This document shows, piece after piece, positions 10,143 to 20,871 of a stretch of DNA of 64,000 nt (positions are counted from its first letter, which is position 1; the number at the start of each line of letters is the position of its first letter). This DNA is from Sycon ciliatum. Its lineage: Eukaryota; Porifera; Calcarea; Leucosolenida; Sycettidae. The stretch spans positions 4,012,374-4,076,373 of the forward strand of contig NC_088646.1 in the NCBI RefSeq assembly GCF_964019385.1. Direction: 5' to 3'. The notes below the pieces were generated by a model. That model was given only the letters and a program-made list of their open reading frames with translations, was not told the DNA's origin and searched no databases. Both the position numbers and the translations under genes were made by a program.

Positions 10143-12103
10143 TGACGACTTTATTCACTCCCAAAGCAGAAAAAGAAAGCTTGAAAGGAGGCATGAAGCA
10201 CAGCACCGGGATCCATATGACCCAAGGGTGAAGCACCAATCAATGAAGATAAAAGAAAATCCTGAACCAAATTTTGATAAACTTCATGAGAGAAAAATTC
10301 AAGTATACCAACTTCGATACTCACATAAAATCACAGTCATGTATAACAGAACTACTCAAGTAGTAAACACCAAGCATGCTGCACATGGGACACTCCAAGC
10401 AAGACAAACTCAGACGAGATAAAATGGCATATGCAGAGAAAGACAATACATGACTGGGGGCATATGGCAGAAATTCACGCCTCTAGGCTCGTCACACAGC
10501 ACATGATGCACCACAATCATAAAACACACAGACTGAGACACATCGAGACATTACGGGCAGGCTAACATAAGGTCAACCGACCGTTCCGACCATGCCACTC
10601 TCCCATCCATGACCAGTCACCGACCGCACAATTCTCAGGGTGCCCAGAATAGCACATTGCTGCAGCCGCTGGATCACGGACGCGCGGAGCCCAAGGCTTA
10701 AGATGTGGCTGCGGCTCGTTCCTGACACACCACCCAGAGCACCAATGATAACTGGAACAATAGTTATCTTTTTGTTCCAGATCCTCCTCAGCTCTGCTGC
10801 CAAGGGCAGGTATTTGCTGATCTTCTCCTGCACCTTCTCATTGACCCTGTGGTCCAATGGGACACTGACGTCCAAGAGCAGTGCCCGATCATCCAGAACC
10901 AGCACCAGGTCTGGTCTGTTCGCTTTTATTACTCGATCTGTGGGAATGGAAATCTCCCACATCAGCTTGCAACTGGCAGAACTTGTGACCTGCACCAGCT
11001 GCTTACTGCTGGGTAATCCATGCTGCTTACACAGCGCACGATGCAGGGCCTGGACCACAAAGTTATGCCGGGCAATGTATGCATTCCGTGCCAGGGCTGG
11101 ACAGCAGGCGATGATGTGGTCCATATTTTCTCCGGGTGCACCACATACACGACAGAGGTCCACGACATCATGCCTCTTGTGGATATGGCGCATATTGTTT
11201 CTCGTGGCAATCACCTGATCCTGGCAAGCAATGAGAAAGCCTTCCGTTTCAGGACGCATTGTCTGGGATCTGAAACAGGAAAACGAGAGCTGCATGTCCA
11301 GGATGCCATCAACACGCGCCCAATAGCGACCATGAAGAGGCATCGCTCGAAGTTCACAGCGGCGGTTGTCATTGAGGGCCTGTTTAACAGTCTCTTTGTT
11401 AGCGGTGTCCAGGCTCGTCAGGCGAAGGCGCTGCAGGACAGTATTTGCCAGCTTTGGTATTGATTTTCTAGAGGGACGTGATTCATGGTGCTGGAGAACA
11501 GCGGCCAGGGCAGGGACATCTTCCCGATCCTTCAGGTACTGAGCGAGCCGGATGCAAGTACGGTCATGGAGATCTACGATGCATACTAGGCCACGACCTC
11601 CCTCACTCCGCGGTAGATATAGGCGACGGATTGAGGCACGTGGGTGGTGGGCCCTGCTAGCAGTCAGAGCCTTCCTCACTGTCCTGTCCAGCGAGCGGAG
11701 CTCATCCGCAGTCCAAGGAACGACTGTGCCAAGGCCATAGGACACCACTGGCAGAACGTAGGTGTTGATTGCTCTGATGAGGTTTGGTGCACATAGTGAA
11801 GCATCCGTGATCAAGCGAAGACGGCGACGGAACTCAGCGATGGCAGATTGTTTAACTTCACCAGCCTCGATTCCCAGGAATTCCCGCAGGCCAAGGTAGA
11901 GGTACGCCGCGCCATCTTGCAGAGGATGAATGATCGACTCTGTTAGCAAGGTTGACGAAGGCTCTGCATCCTGGGTTGGGTTAGCGGCCGGGCAGACAAT
12001 CTTCGAGCACTTAGTGGGAGATAGTTGCATGCCAACCGCCCCACCAACGCACTCCACAATGTTGATCAAGGAGTCCAGTCCAGTACTGCTAGCGGCAAAT
12101 AGC
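10143..12103 (-). mobile_element. LINE B: second R4/Dong-like family, 5' truncated
   Basis: Minus-strand, (ATT)n on both sides. It is a different family from LINE A but has the same domain layout. The 5' truncation removes most of RT. A shorter copy with very high identity (four differences noticed in about 565 bp) follows at 12143-12708. Confidence 0.85.
10573..12069 (-). CDS. LINE B C-terminal protein: RT thumb, zinc knuckle, restriction-like endonuclease
   Basis: 498 open codons. It aligns by eye with the C-terminal half of the LINE A protein: INTYVLPVVSYG and GGRGLV blocks in the RT-distal region, a CX2CX8HX4C knuckle (CRVCG...DHIIACC) and the endonuclease RPD followed by LLLDVSVP. The palm domain with the catalytic aspartates is missing because the element is 5' truncated at the microsatellite, so this copy cannot move by itself. 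The first Met is internal to the original ORF. Confidence 0.8.
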   Translation of the reverse strand: MINIVECVGGAVGMQLSPTKCSKIVCPAANPTQDAEPSSTLLTESIIHPLQDGAAYLYLGLREFLGIEAGEVKQSAIAEFRRRLRLITDASLCAPNLIRAINTYVLPVVSYGLGTVVPWTADELRSLDRTVRKALTASRAHHPRASIRRLYLPRSEGGRGLVCIVDLHDRTCIRLAQYLKDREDVPALAAVLQHHESRPSRKSIPKLANTVLQRLRLTSLDTANKETVKQALNDNRRCELRAMPLHGRYWARVDGILDMQLSFSCFRSQTMRPETEGFLIACQDQVIATRNNMRHIHKRHDVVDLCRVCGAPGENMDHIIACCPALARNAYIARHNFVVQALHRALCKQHGLPSSKQLVQVTSSASCKLMWEISIPTDRVIKANRPDLVLVLDDRALLLDVSVPLDHRVNEKVQEKISKYLPLAAELRRIWNKKITIVPVIIGALGGVSGTSRSHILSLGLRASVIQRLQQCAILGTLRIVRSVTGHGWESGMVGTVG

Positions 12104-12142
12104 TTATTATTATTATTATTATTATATTATTATTATTATTAT
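12104..12142. repeat. (ATT)n microsatellite
   Basis: Imperfect tract (one ATAT step) between LINE B and its truncated second copy. Confidence 0.95.
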
Positions 12143-12708
12143 GACGACTTTATTCACTCCCAAAGCAGAAAAAGAAAGCTTGAAAGGAGGCATGAAGCAC
12201 AGCACCGGGATCCATATGACCCAAGGGTGAAGCACCAATCAATGAAGATAAAAGAAAATCCTGAACCAAATTTTGATAAACTTCATGAGAGAAAAATTCA
12301 AGTATACCAACTTCGATACTCACATAAAATCACAGTCATGTATCACAGAACTACTCAAGTAGTAAACACCAAGCATGCTGCACATGGGACACTCCAAGCA
12401 AGACAAACTCAGACGAGATAAAACGGCATATGCAGAGAAAGACAATACATGACTGGGGGCATATGGCAGAAATTCACGCCTCTCGGCTCGTCACACAGCA
12501 CATGATGCACCACAATCATAAAACACACAGACTGAGACACATCGAGACATTACGGGCAGGCTAACATAAGGTCAACCGACCGTTCCGACCATGCCACTCT
12601 CCCATCCATGACCAGTCACCGACCGCACAATTCTCAGGGTGCCCAGAATAGCACATTGCTGCAGCCGCTGGATCACGGACGCGTGGAGCCCAAGGCTTAA
12701 GATGTGGC
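12143..12708 (-). mobile_element. LINE B second copy, 3' 566 bp only
   Basis: Near-identical to 10143-10708, then switches directly to (ATT)n. The 5' truncation point is within the endonuclease-end coding region. Confidence 0.9.

Positions 12709-12787
<79 letters not shown>
12709..12787. repeat. (ATT)n microsatellite, 79 bp
   Basis: Longest ATT tract of the train. Confidence 0.95.
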
Positions 12788-13378
12788 TCTCCTTTATTCA
12801 CTTCTTTCGAAGGCGATAAGCCAGACCCACCGGGAAATATTTCCATGGGTGGGACAGCAAAAAGAAAGAGAAAAAAACAAAAACAAAAATAAATAAATAA
12901 ATAAAACCTAAAAACCAAAGGGACAAGAACTAGCTGAAGGAAGAGGAAGAAAGGAAAGAAACTCAATCCGAACTCCAACATCAAAACAATAATAAAGAAT
13001 TTGCAGCGACAGGCAAAATACATCAACCAATGAAGGGAGTAGTAACAAAGGAAATATCAGTCTTTATCAGTCGTTATTCAAGTCTCTTAGCTATTGAACA
13101 TGCAAACGCAGCAGAGGTGCATCTACATGTTAAGGATAGTTCTCAGTATTTTAATCGAACCTTGTATAGCCTCCTGTTGCACAATAGCCAGGTCTCCTCC
13201 CTGCACAGTCCGAAGGCATTGAGGAGTCTCCCCCACCAAGCCTCCCAGGGCACCGACAACCACAGGGACCACGTCAACCTGGTTGAGGGACCAAATCCTC
13301 GAAATCTCCCGCTTCAAATCATAATATTTCGAGCGCTTTTCAGCCATTTTCTTATTGATGTTGTTCTCACCAGGAACG
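12788..13378 (-). mobile_element. LINE A second copy, 3' 591 bp only
   Basis: About 99% identical to 6084-6673 and ends abruptly at another (ATT)n. It contains the 3' UTR and the last coding segment. Confidence 0.9.
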
Positions 13379-13379
13379 A

Positions 13380-13421
<42 letters not shown>
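13379..13421. repeat. (ATT)n microsatellite, right end of the train
   Basis: About 14 units; the sequence beyond is not recognisably mobile. Confidence 0.95.
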
Positions 13422-13422
<1 letters not shown>

Positions 13423-14589
13423 CGCATTCCCGCATTGAAGTGTAGCAGCAGTATGCTGCGATGCTGCGTCCACAGCTTCGCTTATGCAGAATGGCTTGGG
13501 TGAGAGGAGAGGGGAGAGAAAGCAACAAGGCAACCAACATCTATGAAATTGGTCACAATAACATGAAGAGAACCAACCTACATATGCATGATTGCACAAG
13601 AATGGAGACGACCAAATATAATGGCTATAATCATTGTGCCACAAAAAAAATATATCAGTATAACATGTAGCAACAGGATTTAGCTAGAAGGCTTGCAGGT
13701 CAAAGTCATCAGATACAAAAATGCAAGCGGATCATTTCTTAAAAGTAGCAAGATCATGGAGCACTGCACTAGCCGTTCGATGTTGGGACTATGGTCCCTG
13801 CATACTACAAGTCTGTAAAAAACTACCCCGATGACTCTGGCATTGGGTATGCACCTGTCAATAAATTGAGAGCTTCTTTTGATTAGTTGCTAGTTATCAT
13901 TAGCACGAGTTCACCCATACAACATGACTAATGGTCCCGAAACCTTTATCACCATTAATTGTGGAGACAAAAGTTTCAATACAGAAGGACAAAATGTGCC
14001 ATAAGGGGCCATCCGAAATTATCGATCTTTTTCACGAAGAGAAAAAGTCTCGTTCATGGGTGGGTGGGTTGAGGAGAGTTTAGTTATGAAAAACATTGAT
14101 AGCTGAAGCATCAGCACATTCTAGCTGTCAAGCCAATAATATCTTTCGTTCATGGGGGTGGGTGGGTGGGGGAGGGTCATAACTAAACCTTTTCATTTCG
14201 AGAAAATTATCGATAATTCCAGATGGCCTCTAAGCATTGTTTTTTTTTCTTTGTCAACATGCATGATTGTACTACAAGAATGGGGAGTAGGACATAAAAT
14301 GAAAATACGGAAAGGATTGGTTCAGAACAGTTTTCTTGTAACGATCCTCAGTGAACTACGTAGCAAAGGAAGAGGAACTACCCATGATCGCAAAAAAACT
14401 CTCAAAATGATGGCCACGTAAATGCGACAACTGGAAGAAGAAACAAGGTGATAAAAGTTCAACACGATAGTACAACACACCACGCCTATCATGGTCATAG
14501 TGCAAAAAATAAACCAACAGAAGAATACAAGCATGTGTAGATAACACCAATACGAGTAAGTGAAGAGAACAGGAATGCATGAACGGAAC
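13422..14589. other. No gene recognised
   Basis: No homologous ORF seen. A segment of about 45 bp starting TTCATGGG is repeated near 14052 and 14148 with a G-rich GGGTGGGTGGG core, which might form a quadruplex on the plus strand. Confidence 0.4.
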
Positions 14590-15481
14590 CAAAGGGAGTG
14601 CTGTGGCAGGCGCGTAGCTCGTATGGGGCACGGCGGCACTCCAGGTCGCAACCACACTCCTCCTCCTCTTCACCACCATCCTCGCTATCATCATCCCAGT
14701 CATCGTTGGTCTCACCTCCTCCCACTGGCTCATCTTCCTCTTCTTCCTCCACCGACTGCCTTGTTCATCACAGTTTCAGACCTCCTGCTCCATCCAACTC
14801 CTAGTTAGTGTGCCACCATTACGGCTAACACCATAGTCAAGCGATATAAAATTATGCGGAGGTCGTAGGCACATCTGGTACGTAGCAGGCGGAGTTGCTG
14901 CTGCTGGTCATGAGAATGCTGTTGTAGGCGCACAGGTACATCCTCGGTGCATCCGGATTGTGCCTGTTCATCCGCCCACAGCCTAGATGACTCCAATCTC
15001 AGCCTCTTGGATGGTCTCTCATCAGTTGCCAGTGTCGAAGATGCTGTGTCCATAGCTGAAACTCTGCTCAGTACTCCACTCGACACCAGGACACAAGGCA
15101 GCGCCAGCACAGGTGACGCCGCAGGCAACAGTAACGGCCTCGGTCTACCACGTCCCCATGCGCGTCAGGATTGATGTCTGCGGTACAAGTGCCCTCTGTA
15201 AAGTACACGCTAGGTCTGGCTCGACATACACCACAGTCACGGGTGGAGGTGTCATGGGTGGACTGGGCGGCGGCAATTGCACAGGGAGGCGACTGGGGCG
15301 GTGGATTTTTTCTTGGTCTATCACGTCCCCTGCGCTCCACCAATAGCGAAAATTCCATTTCTTGCCCTGTACAGGCCCGACAACCAGCGACCCAAACTCG
15401 GTTATTGAACGCATAGACGCTACCGGATTGTTGGAGCCGGAATTCGGAATTTCCACAGCATTCTTCCTCGGTCAACCGCAT

Positions 15482-15656
15482 CTATGTTGTGATGCATACC
15501 GAGATGCAGGTAGAATCCTCAGGGGAATGTATTGTTTGATGCGCATGCAGGTGTTGAACAGTCCTACCAACATACCGGCTACCACACTGCCGGCATTCGA
15601 ACTGGTAGACCAGATGGCTCAGTTGGTTGGTTTGTAGGACATCCTTCAACACCGTG

Positions 15657-15660
<4 letters not shown>
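15482..15660 (-). pseudogene. Degraded GIY-YIG endonuclease fragment (Penelope-like 2)
   Basis: Reads HLVYQFECRQCGSRYVGRT with the C..C and YVG core of the family; it parallels the plus-strand copy at 20220-20450. A (TG)n microsatellite sits directly upstream in the frame. It lacks the rest of the domain and is very likely dead. Confidence 0.6.

Positions 15661-15699
<39 letters not shown>
15659..15699. repeat. (CA)n microsatellite
   Basis: About 20 CA units inside the Penelope-like endonuclease copy. Confidence 0.95.
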
Positions 15700-15772
15700 C
15701 CGGCATAGTAAATACTAGTACTGGTTGGAATTTCACCGCGTAATCGATCATCCTCACCAGAGTTTTCAGTTA

Positions 15773-16536
15773 GCATCCCCCACCTCACAACAGAGCAACC
15801 GAGTTTTGCATTAAGCTGGGAGTGCCGATTCGAGCAACTGGTATAATGGCTCGCAGCTGAGCCAGCAAATGACTCCGCTTGGAGCAGGCGAATGACTCCG
15901 CATGGAGCCGGCAAATGACTCCGCATGGAGCCGGCAAATGACTCCGCATGGAGCCGGCAAATGACTCCGCATGGAGCAGGCGAATGACTCCGCATGGAGC
16001 CGGCAAATGACTCCGCATGGAGCCGGCGAATGACTCCGCATGGAGCCGGCGAATGACTCCGCATGGAGCCGGCAATTGACTCCGCATGGAGCCGGCAATT
16101 GACTCCGCATGGAGCCGCCGAATTACTCCGCATGGAGCTGCCAATTACTCCGCATGGAGCCGCCGAATGACTCCGCATGGAGCCGCCAATGCCTCCGCAT
16201 GGAGCCGCCAATGACTCTGAATAGAGCCGCCAAATGCTAGATATATAGAGATGCATAACCAGTTGAGAGCATATATTCTCATGGACTATACAGATACCGT
16301 CATGTGTGCGCCAGAAACATGAGTTGAGCTAGTGGGTGGGAGGGTGGGAAGGAAATTGTTTCGGGAACACCTGTTCCGCAAGTTGCACGCTCGAAAGTCC
16401 AAACAGCAATGACATGAAAGAGACATTGTACAGGATATTGAAGGGCGCGTGCCCACGTGACTCGCGCATGCGTGCAGGTTGGGCCAGCTCGCTGGGCTGG
16501 CTGCTAACTCGCGTTAGCATGCTAACGCTCATTTAG
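15773..16536. repeat. Composite repeat, first copy (short form)
   Basis: Starts GCATCCCCCACCTCACAAC and ends GTTAGCATGCTAACGCTC. The same first ~490 bp and last ~170 bp recur as the ends of 16537-19012. I read this as a tandem pair in which this copy lacks the middle. It contains a 23-bp minisatellite. Confidence 0.6.
15867..16232. repeat. 23-bp minisatellite, about 16 copies
   Basis: Unit ACTCCGCATGGAGCCGGCAA plus ATG, with drifting variants toward the right. Each unit holds a CTCC-GCAT-GGAG partial palindrome. Confidence 0.95.
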
Positions 16537-16630
16537 CATCCCCCCACCTCACAACAGAGCAACCGAGTTTTGCATTAAGCTGGGAGTGCCGATTCGAGCA
16601 ACTGGTATAATGGCTCGCAGCTGAGCCAGC

Positions 16631-17005
16631 AAATGACTCCGCTTGGAGCAGGCGAATGACTCCGCATGGAGCCGGCAAATGACTCCGCATGGAGCCGGCA
16701 AATGACTCCGCATGGAGCCGGCAAATGACTCCGCATGGAGCAGGCGAATGACTCCGCATGGAGCCGGCAAATGACTCCGCATGGAGCCGGCGAATGACTC
16801 CGCATGGAGCCGGCGAATGACTCCGCATGGAGCCGGCAATTGACTCCGCATGGAGCCAGCGAATGACTCCGCATGGAGCCGCCGAATTACTCCGCATGGA
16901 GCTGCCAATTACTCCGCATGGAGCCGCCGAATGACTCCGCATGGAGCCGCCAATGCCTCCGCATGGAGCCGCCAATGACTCTGAATAGAGCCGCCAAATG
17001 CTAGA
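16631..17005. repeat. 23-bp minisatellite, second array of about 16 copies
   Basis: Same unit and nearly the same order of variants as 15867-16232, showing block duplication rather than independent expansion. Confidence 0.95.
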
Positions 17006-17533
17006 TATATAGAGATGCATAACCAGTTGAGAGCATATATTCCATAAATCGGCACTCCCAGAGCGGATCACAAAGTGCAGCTACCTGTGATATTTGTAAG
17101 CAGTGCAAGCTCGGTAACGATTGACTAACAGGAACTCGATATCATGGGCTGAGGCCATTGCCACAGCCACCCATGCTTTGGCTGCTGGTGGCCTCTGAAT
17201 GTTACTCGGGCAGACATGGCTTTCCACCTTCCCGCCTCTCTGAATATCGAGTCCGGCAGCTGATTCGAAACGAGTGGCCGGTGTATGACGCCAGGCCATA
17301 GCCACAACTGATGAGCAAGATTTTCGCAGTTGCTGCAAAGCCGATCGATTGGCATCTGCTGCTGGTGCCGCTAGCTTTTCCAGGTGCTGCCACAATTGCA
17401 AACCACTATTTGCGATTGGCTGGTCTGCTTGATTGACTGTCCATTGCCCTATCCCCGGTTGCAATTGTTTGCGCACCAGCCAAGTGCACCACTTGCATCA
17501 GTGAATAGCAGCAAGTTGGGGGACGGCGTCCAC

Positions 17534-18522
17534 TTAGGGTGTAGGAAGAAGGACCGGCCGTTCTACTATTCCAGGAGCTAAGGCCATCAGCGAAGGTATT
17601 TGAGGCACTCTTCGGAGAGCTTGATCAGGTAATACGGCTGCCGGTACCAGTTGGCAAGTGACCACAATCTGCAATGTGCGTCCTGGGACTATCACTCTTG
17701 TAGCAAACGAGAGCTTTCCCAAAAGATACTCGAGTTGACATTGGGTAGTTGAAGCTGTGTTGAGAGTGGCCCGTAGGAGGTCGTGAAGCTTGGCAAGTTC
17801 GTCCATCGGCAGACTGATGTGAGCGCGCGGGTGTCCAGGATGACGCCGATAAACGTCAGGACGTGGGCTGGACCCTCCACTTTTGCTGATGCCAGAGAAA
17901 CACCGAGGTATGTAAACGCACGGCGCCGAGTAGCGAGTTGCTGGCGAGCTAACACAGGTCCAGAGCATACATCGAGGAAGCACTTTTGCTGACGCCAGAG
18001 ACACACCGAGGTATGTAAACGCACGGCGCCGAGTAGCGAGTTGCTGGCGAGCTAACACAAGTCCAGAGCATGCATGGAGACAGAAACGTTAGTCGAGGTA
18101 TTTCCCGTAATGGGAAGATGCCAATAACGTCAGGAATTGAGCTGGACCCTCCACTTTTGCTGGGGCCAGAGAAACACCGAGGTATGTAAACGCTCGGAGC
18201 AGAATAGCGAGTTGCTGGCGAGGTAACACAAGTCCAGAGCATGCATTGAGGAAGTAACATTAATTGAGGTATTCCCCGTAATGCAACAGGCGTGGGAGTG
18301 CGAACTGCCCGCACACAATCCATTCACTGGCGGATGCGACAGAGTTCCATATAGCTGGCCTGGAGCGTAGTACAGTCTGAAGGGCAGGACGCTCACATAA
18401 CAGTATTGATCCTGCCAGCGGTTCAACAAGGGCCACTCCTCCGGGCAGACGGGAATTCGGCAGAATGCACTTTTAACATTGAGCTTAGCAAGATACAGCG
18501 GGGCGAGCAATTGTCTAATCAT
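17534..18522 (-). mobile_element. DIRS-like retroelement fragment (fossil)
   Basis: Minus-strand remnants of an RT and its connection region of the tyrosine-recombinase (DIRS/Ngaro) type. Only part of the element remains; it is old, with several breaks, and is disrupted by tandem duplication. A gypsy-type origin is the alternative. Confidence 0.45.
17878..18250. repeat. Imperfect ~100-bp tandem repeats, three copies
   Basis: Copies near 17878, 17981 and 18152 share a block around ACACCGAGGTATGTAAACGC. Confidence 0.8.
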
Positions 18523-18697
18523 GTTTGCAGCATTGTCATCTTGACATTGTGGAGAGACACGGTCTGCTGGAATGTAATCGTTGACACTTCGACCCTCCAG
18601 GCTTTACAAAGGGTGTGTCGTGTGTAACTTCCCGTTCGTCTAGGAACCGCATCTACGCCGGAACAGCACAGAGGCGAGAAAGGGGGTGAAGAACACG

Positions 18698-18769
18698 GGC
18701 CAGCTGTTTCAAGCCTGCTGCAAGAAACGGATCGGCCAGCTGTTTCAAGCCTGCTGCAAGAAACGGATC
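18698..18769. repeat. 36-bp tandem duplication
   Basis: Two identical 36-bp units starting GGCCAGCTGTTTCAAGCC at 18698 and 18734. Confidence 0.95.
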
Positions 18770-19012
18770 GTTGCGCAGAAATATAATCTGGGTTAGCATG
18801 TGACCGTGTTAAATTCAATGGATCCCAGTTAGTTGAGTGAGGGAACACCTGTTCCGCAAGTTGCACGCTCGAAAGTCCAAACAGCAATGACATGAAAGAG
18901 ACATTGTACAGGATATTGAAGGGCGCGTGCCCACGTGACTCGCGCATGCGTGCAGGTTGGGCCAGCTCGCTGGGCTGGCTGCTAACTCGCGTTAGCATGC
19001 TAACGCTCATTT

Positions 19013-20145
19013 ATCGGCACACATTTTTAGACTCGTGTCCCTTCCATGGTGGACACAAATATATAGGGCAGCAATCAGTACCTATGATCGACTCTTGGTC
19101 CATCATCGTGGCATGGAATATTTTATCAAGCGCATGATCTGGGTAGCCGTTTAAAGAAAATAGATGAACACAGATCTAAGAAAATCCAATTCCGTCGGCA
19201 GCTTACTCTCGGAAGTTCCTTCAAGTAGAACATAATTATGCGCATTGCGAACAAGATTGAATTTGTATTGTGCTGAGCAGTAGGAATCAAAAGCCATACA
19301 ATACTCTCCTGTGATTGTTGGTTTGTGGTAGACAGAGGTCAGGATACCAGTACATGTTTTCAACTTGCACATCCAAGAACGATAGTTTTCCGGACTGCTC
19401 GCGCTTACAAGTCAATTGCAGAGAAGGATGCAGGCTATTTAGTAGCTTCAGAAACTCTTCCCTTTGCTCTTTGTTATCGAATTACGTAAATGAATCATCA
19501 ACACTTGAACCTAATGTAGAGATCTGGCTTCATAGACGCATCAATTTTGGACTCGCAATAGCCTGCGAAAATGTTGGCTTAGACGGGGCCTAGCAGGCCA
19601 ACATTTTTGTAGGCTATTGTGTGTCAAAATTACTATGTATTTCCAAAACAAAGAGCAAAGTGAAGAATTTCTGAAGCTACTAAACAGCCGGCCTGCATCC
19701 TTCTCTGTAATTCACTTGTGAGCACAAACAGTTGGGTAAACAACTGTTCTCGTATGTGTAAGTTGAAAAGACTAATACTGATATCCTGACAGAGAGTGTC
19801 TACCGCAAACCAATATTCACAGGACAGCAGATAGCTTTGATTCCCACTGCTCGGCACAATACACATTCAATGTTGTTCGCAACCTTGTGGACCACGCAAA
19901 GCGCATACCGCGTGCTCTGAGAGTAAGCTGCAGACGGAATTGGACTTCCTCAGCTCTGCGCTCATTAAAAGCAGCTACCCAGATCATGTGCTTGATAAGA
20001 TATTCCACTAGTGCCACGATGATGGACCAAGAGTCGATCATCGGTCCTGATCGCTGACCTATATTGTATTTGTGTCCACCATGGAAGTCCACCATGGAAG
20101 GGTGTCCACCATGGAAAGGACACGAGTCTATATTAAATGTGTACT
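19013..20145. repeat. Large imperfect palindrome of Penelope-like RT sequence
   Basis: The two halves are diverged inverted copies centred near 19590, where AATAGCCTGC..TGTTGGC faces GCCAACA..GTAGGCTATT. The left half reads on the minus strand VYHKPTITGEY and KLPTELDFLRS, the right half on the plus strand TELDFLSSALI and PDHVLDKIFH. Both are recognisable as the RT C-terminal region of Penelope-like elements and both are broken. Confidence 0.65.
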
Positions 20146-20188
20146 GACAACTAAAAACTAAAAACTAGGCTGATGAGGAAGACCTCCT

Positions 20189-20461
20189 GTGCGGTCAAAT
20201 TCCGACCAGTATTTAAATACGATGCGTGCTTTCACAGTGTTGAAGGATGTTCTACCAACCAACCAACCGAGCCATCTGGTCTACCAGTTCGAATGCCGGC
20301 AGTGTGGTAGCCTGTATGTAGGTAGGACTGTTCAACACCCGTACGCACGCATCAAACAACACGTTTCCTTGTTAGTGAGGATTCTACCTTCATCTCAGCA
20401 TGCATCACGACCTAACATAGACGTGATCGACCCAGGAGAACCCTGTGCCAAATTCGGATAG
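20189..20461 (+). pseudogene. GIY-YIG endonuclease fragment (Penelope-like 2, right arm)
   Basis: Reads HLVYQFECRQCGSLYVGRT, then YARIKQH, and ends soon after; only the N-terminal half of the domain is recognisable. It follows the plus-strand RT remnant, the normal RT-then-endonuclease order of Penelope-like elements. Downstream (20570-20630) an AT-hook-like GRGRPRKK and a CGVC motif are found in another frame. Confidence 0.6.
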
Positions 20462-20871
20462 GGGAATTCCAGTACCGGCCATCCGGTAGTGTCTATGCGC
20501 TCAATAACCGTGATTGGGCCTCTGGTTGTCGAGCCAGTGCAGGGGCAAGAAACGGAGTCTTCGCTATTGGTGGAGCGCAGGGGACGCGGTAGACCGAGAA
20601 AGAAACCATCCACCCCAGTCGCTTCCTGTGCGATTGCCGCTACTCCATCCGCCAACGCCACCTCCACACGTGACTGTGGTGTTTGTCGAGCCAGACATAC
20701 CGTGTGCTTTACAGAGGGTACTTGTACCGCTAACATCGATCCTGACGCGCCGGGGACGTGGTAGACGGAGGACGTTACAGTTGCCTGCGGCGTCACCTTT
20801 TGCTGGCGCTGCTTTGTGTTCTGGCGTGGAGTGGAGTACTGAGCAGAGTTTCAGCTACTTCAAAGTATGTA

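Larger units (their letters stand above)
14590..15772 (-). mobile_element. Penelope-like element 2, left inverted arm (endonuclease and 3' part)
   Basis: Minus-strand. It carries a degraded GIY-YIG segment (15482-15660), an arginine/proline-rich AT-hook-like stretch and a 3' region. Each of these reappears, inverted and diverged, on the plus strand between about 20190 and 22965. The arm is interrupted after 15772 by a composite repeat; its RT part resumes at 19013-19589. Confidence 0.65.
16537..19012. repeat. Composite repeat, second copy (long form)
   Basis: Its left 500 bp duplicate 15773-16265 and its right 170 bp (18842-19012) duplicate 16365-16533. The middle holds a DIRS-like fossil and further tandem repeats. 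The whole 15773-19012 block interrupts the left Penelope-like arm. Confidence 0.6.

Noticed and set aside
15579-16256. 225-codon minus-strand ORF with HAESFAGSMRS repeats
   Set aside because: Product of the 23-bp minisatellite plus a (TG)n tract; the same pattern recurs at 16529-17071.
20160-20225. Second hammerhead (CTGATGAGG...GGTCAAATT) upstream of the Penelope-like 2 endonuclease
   Set aside because: The GAAA box is incomplete and stem pairing is poor; it may be a decayed copy but cannot be supported.
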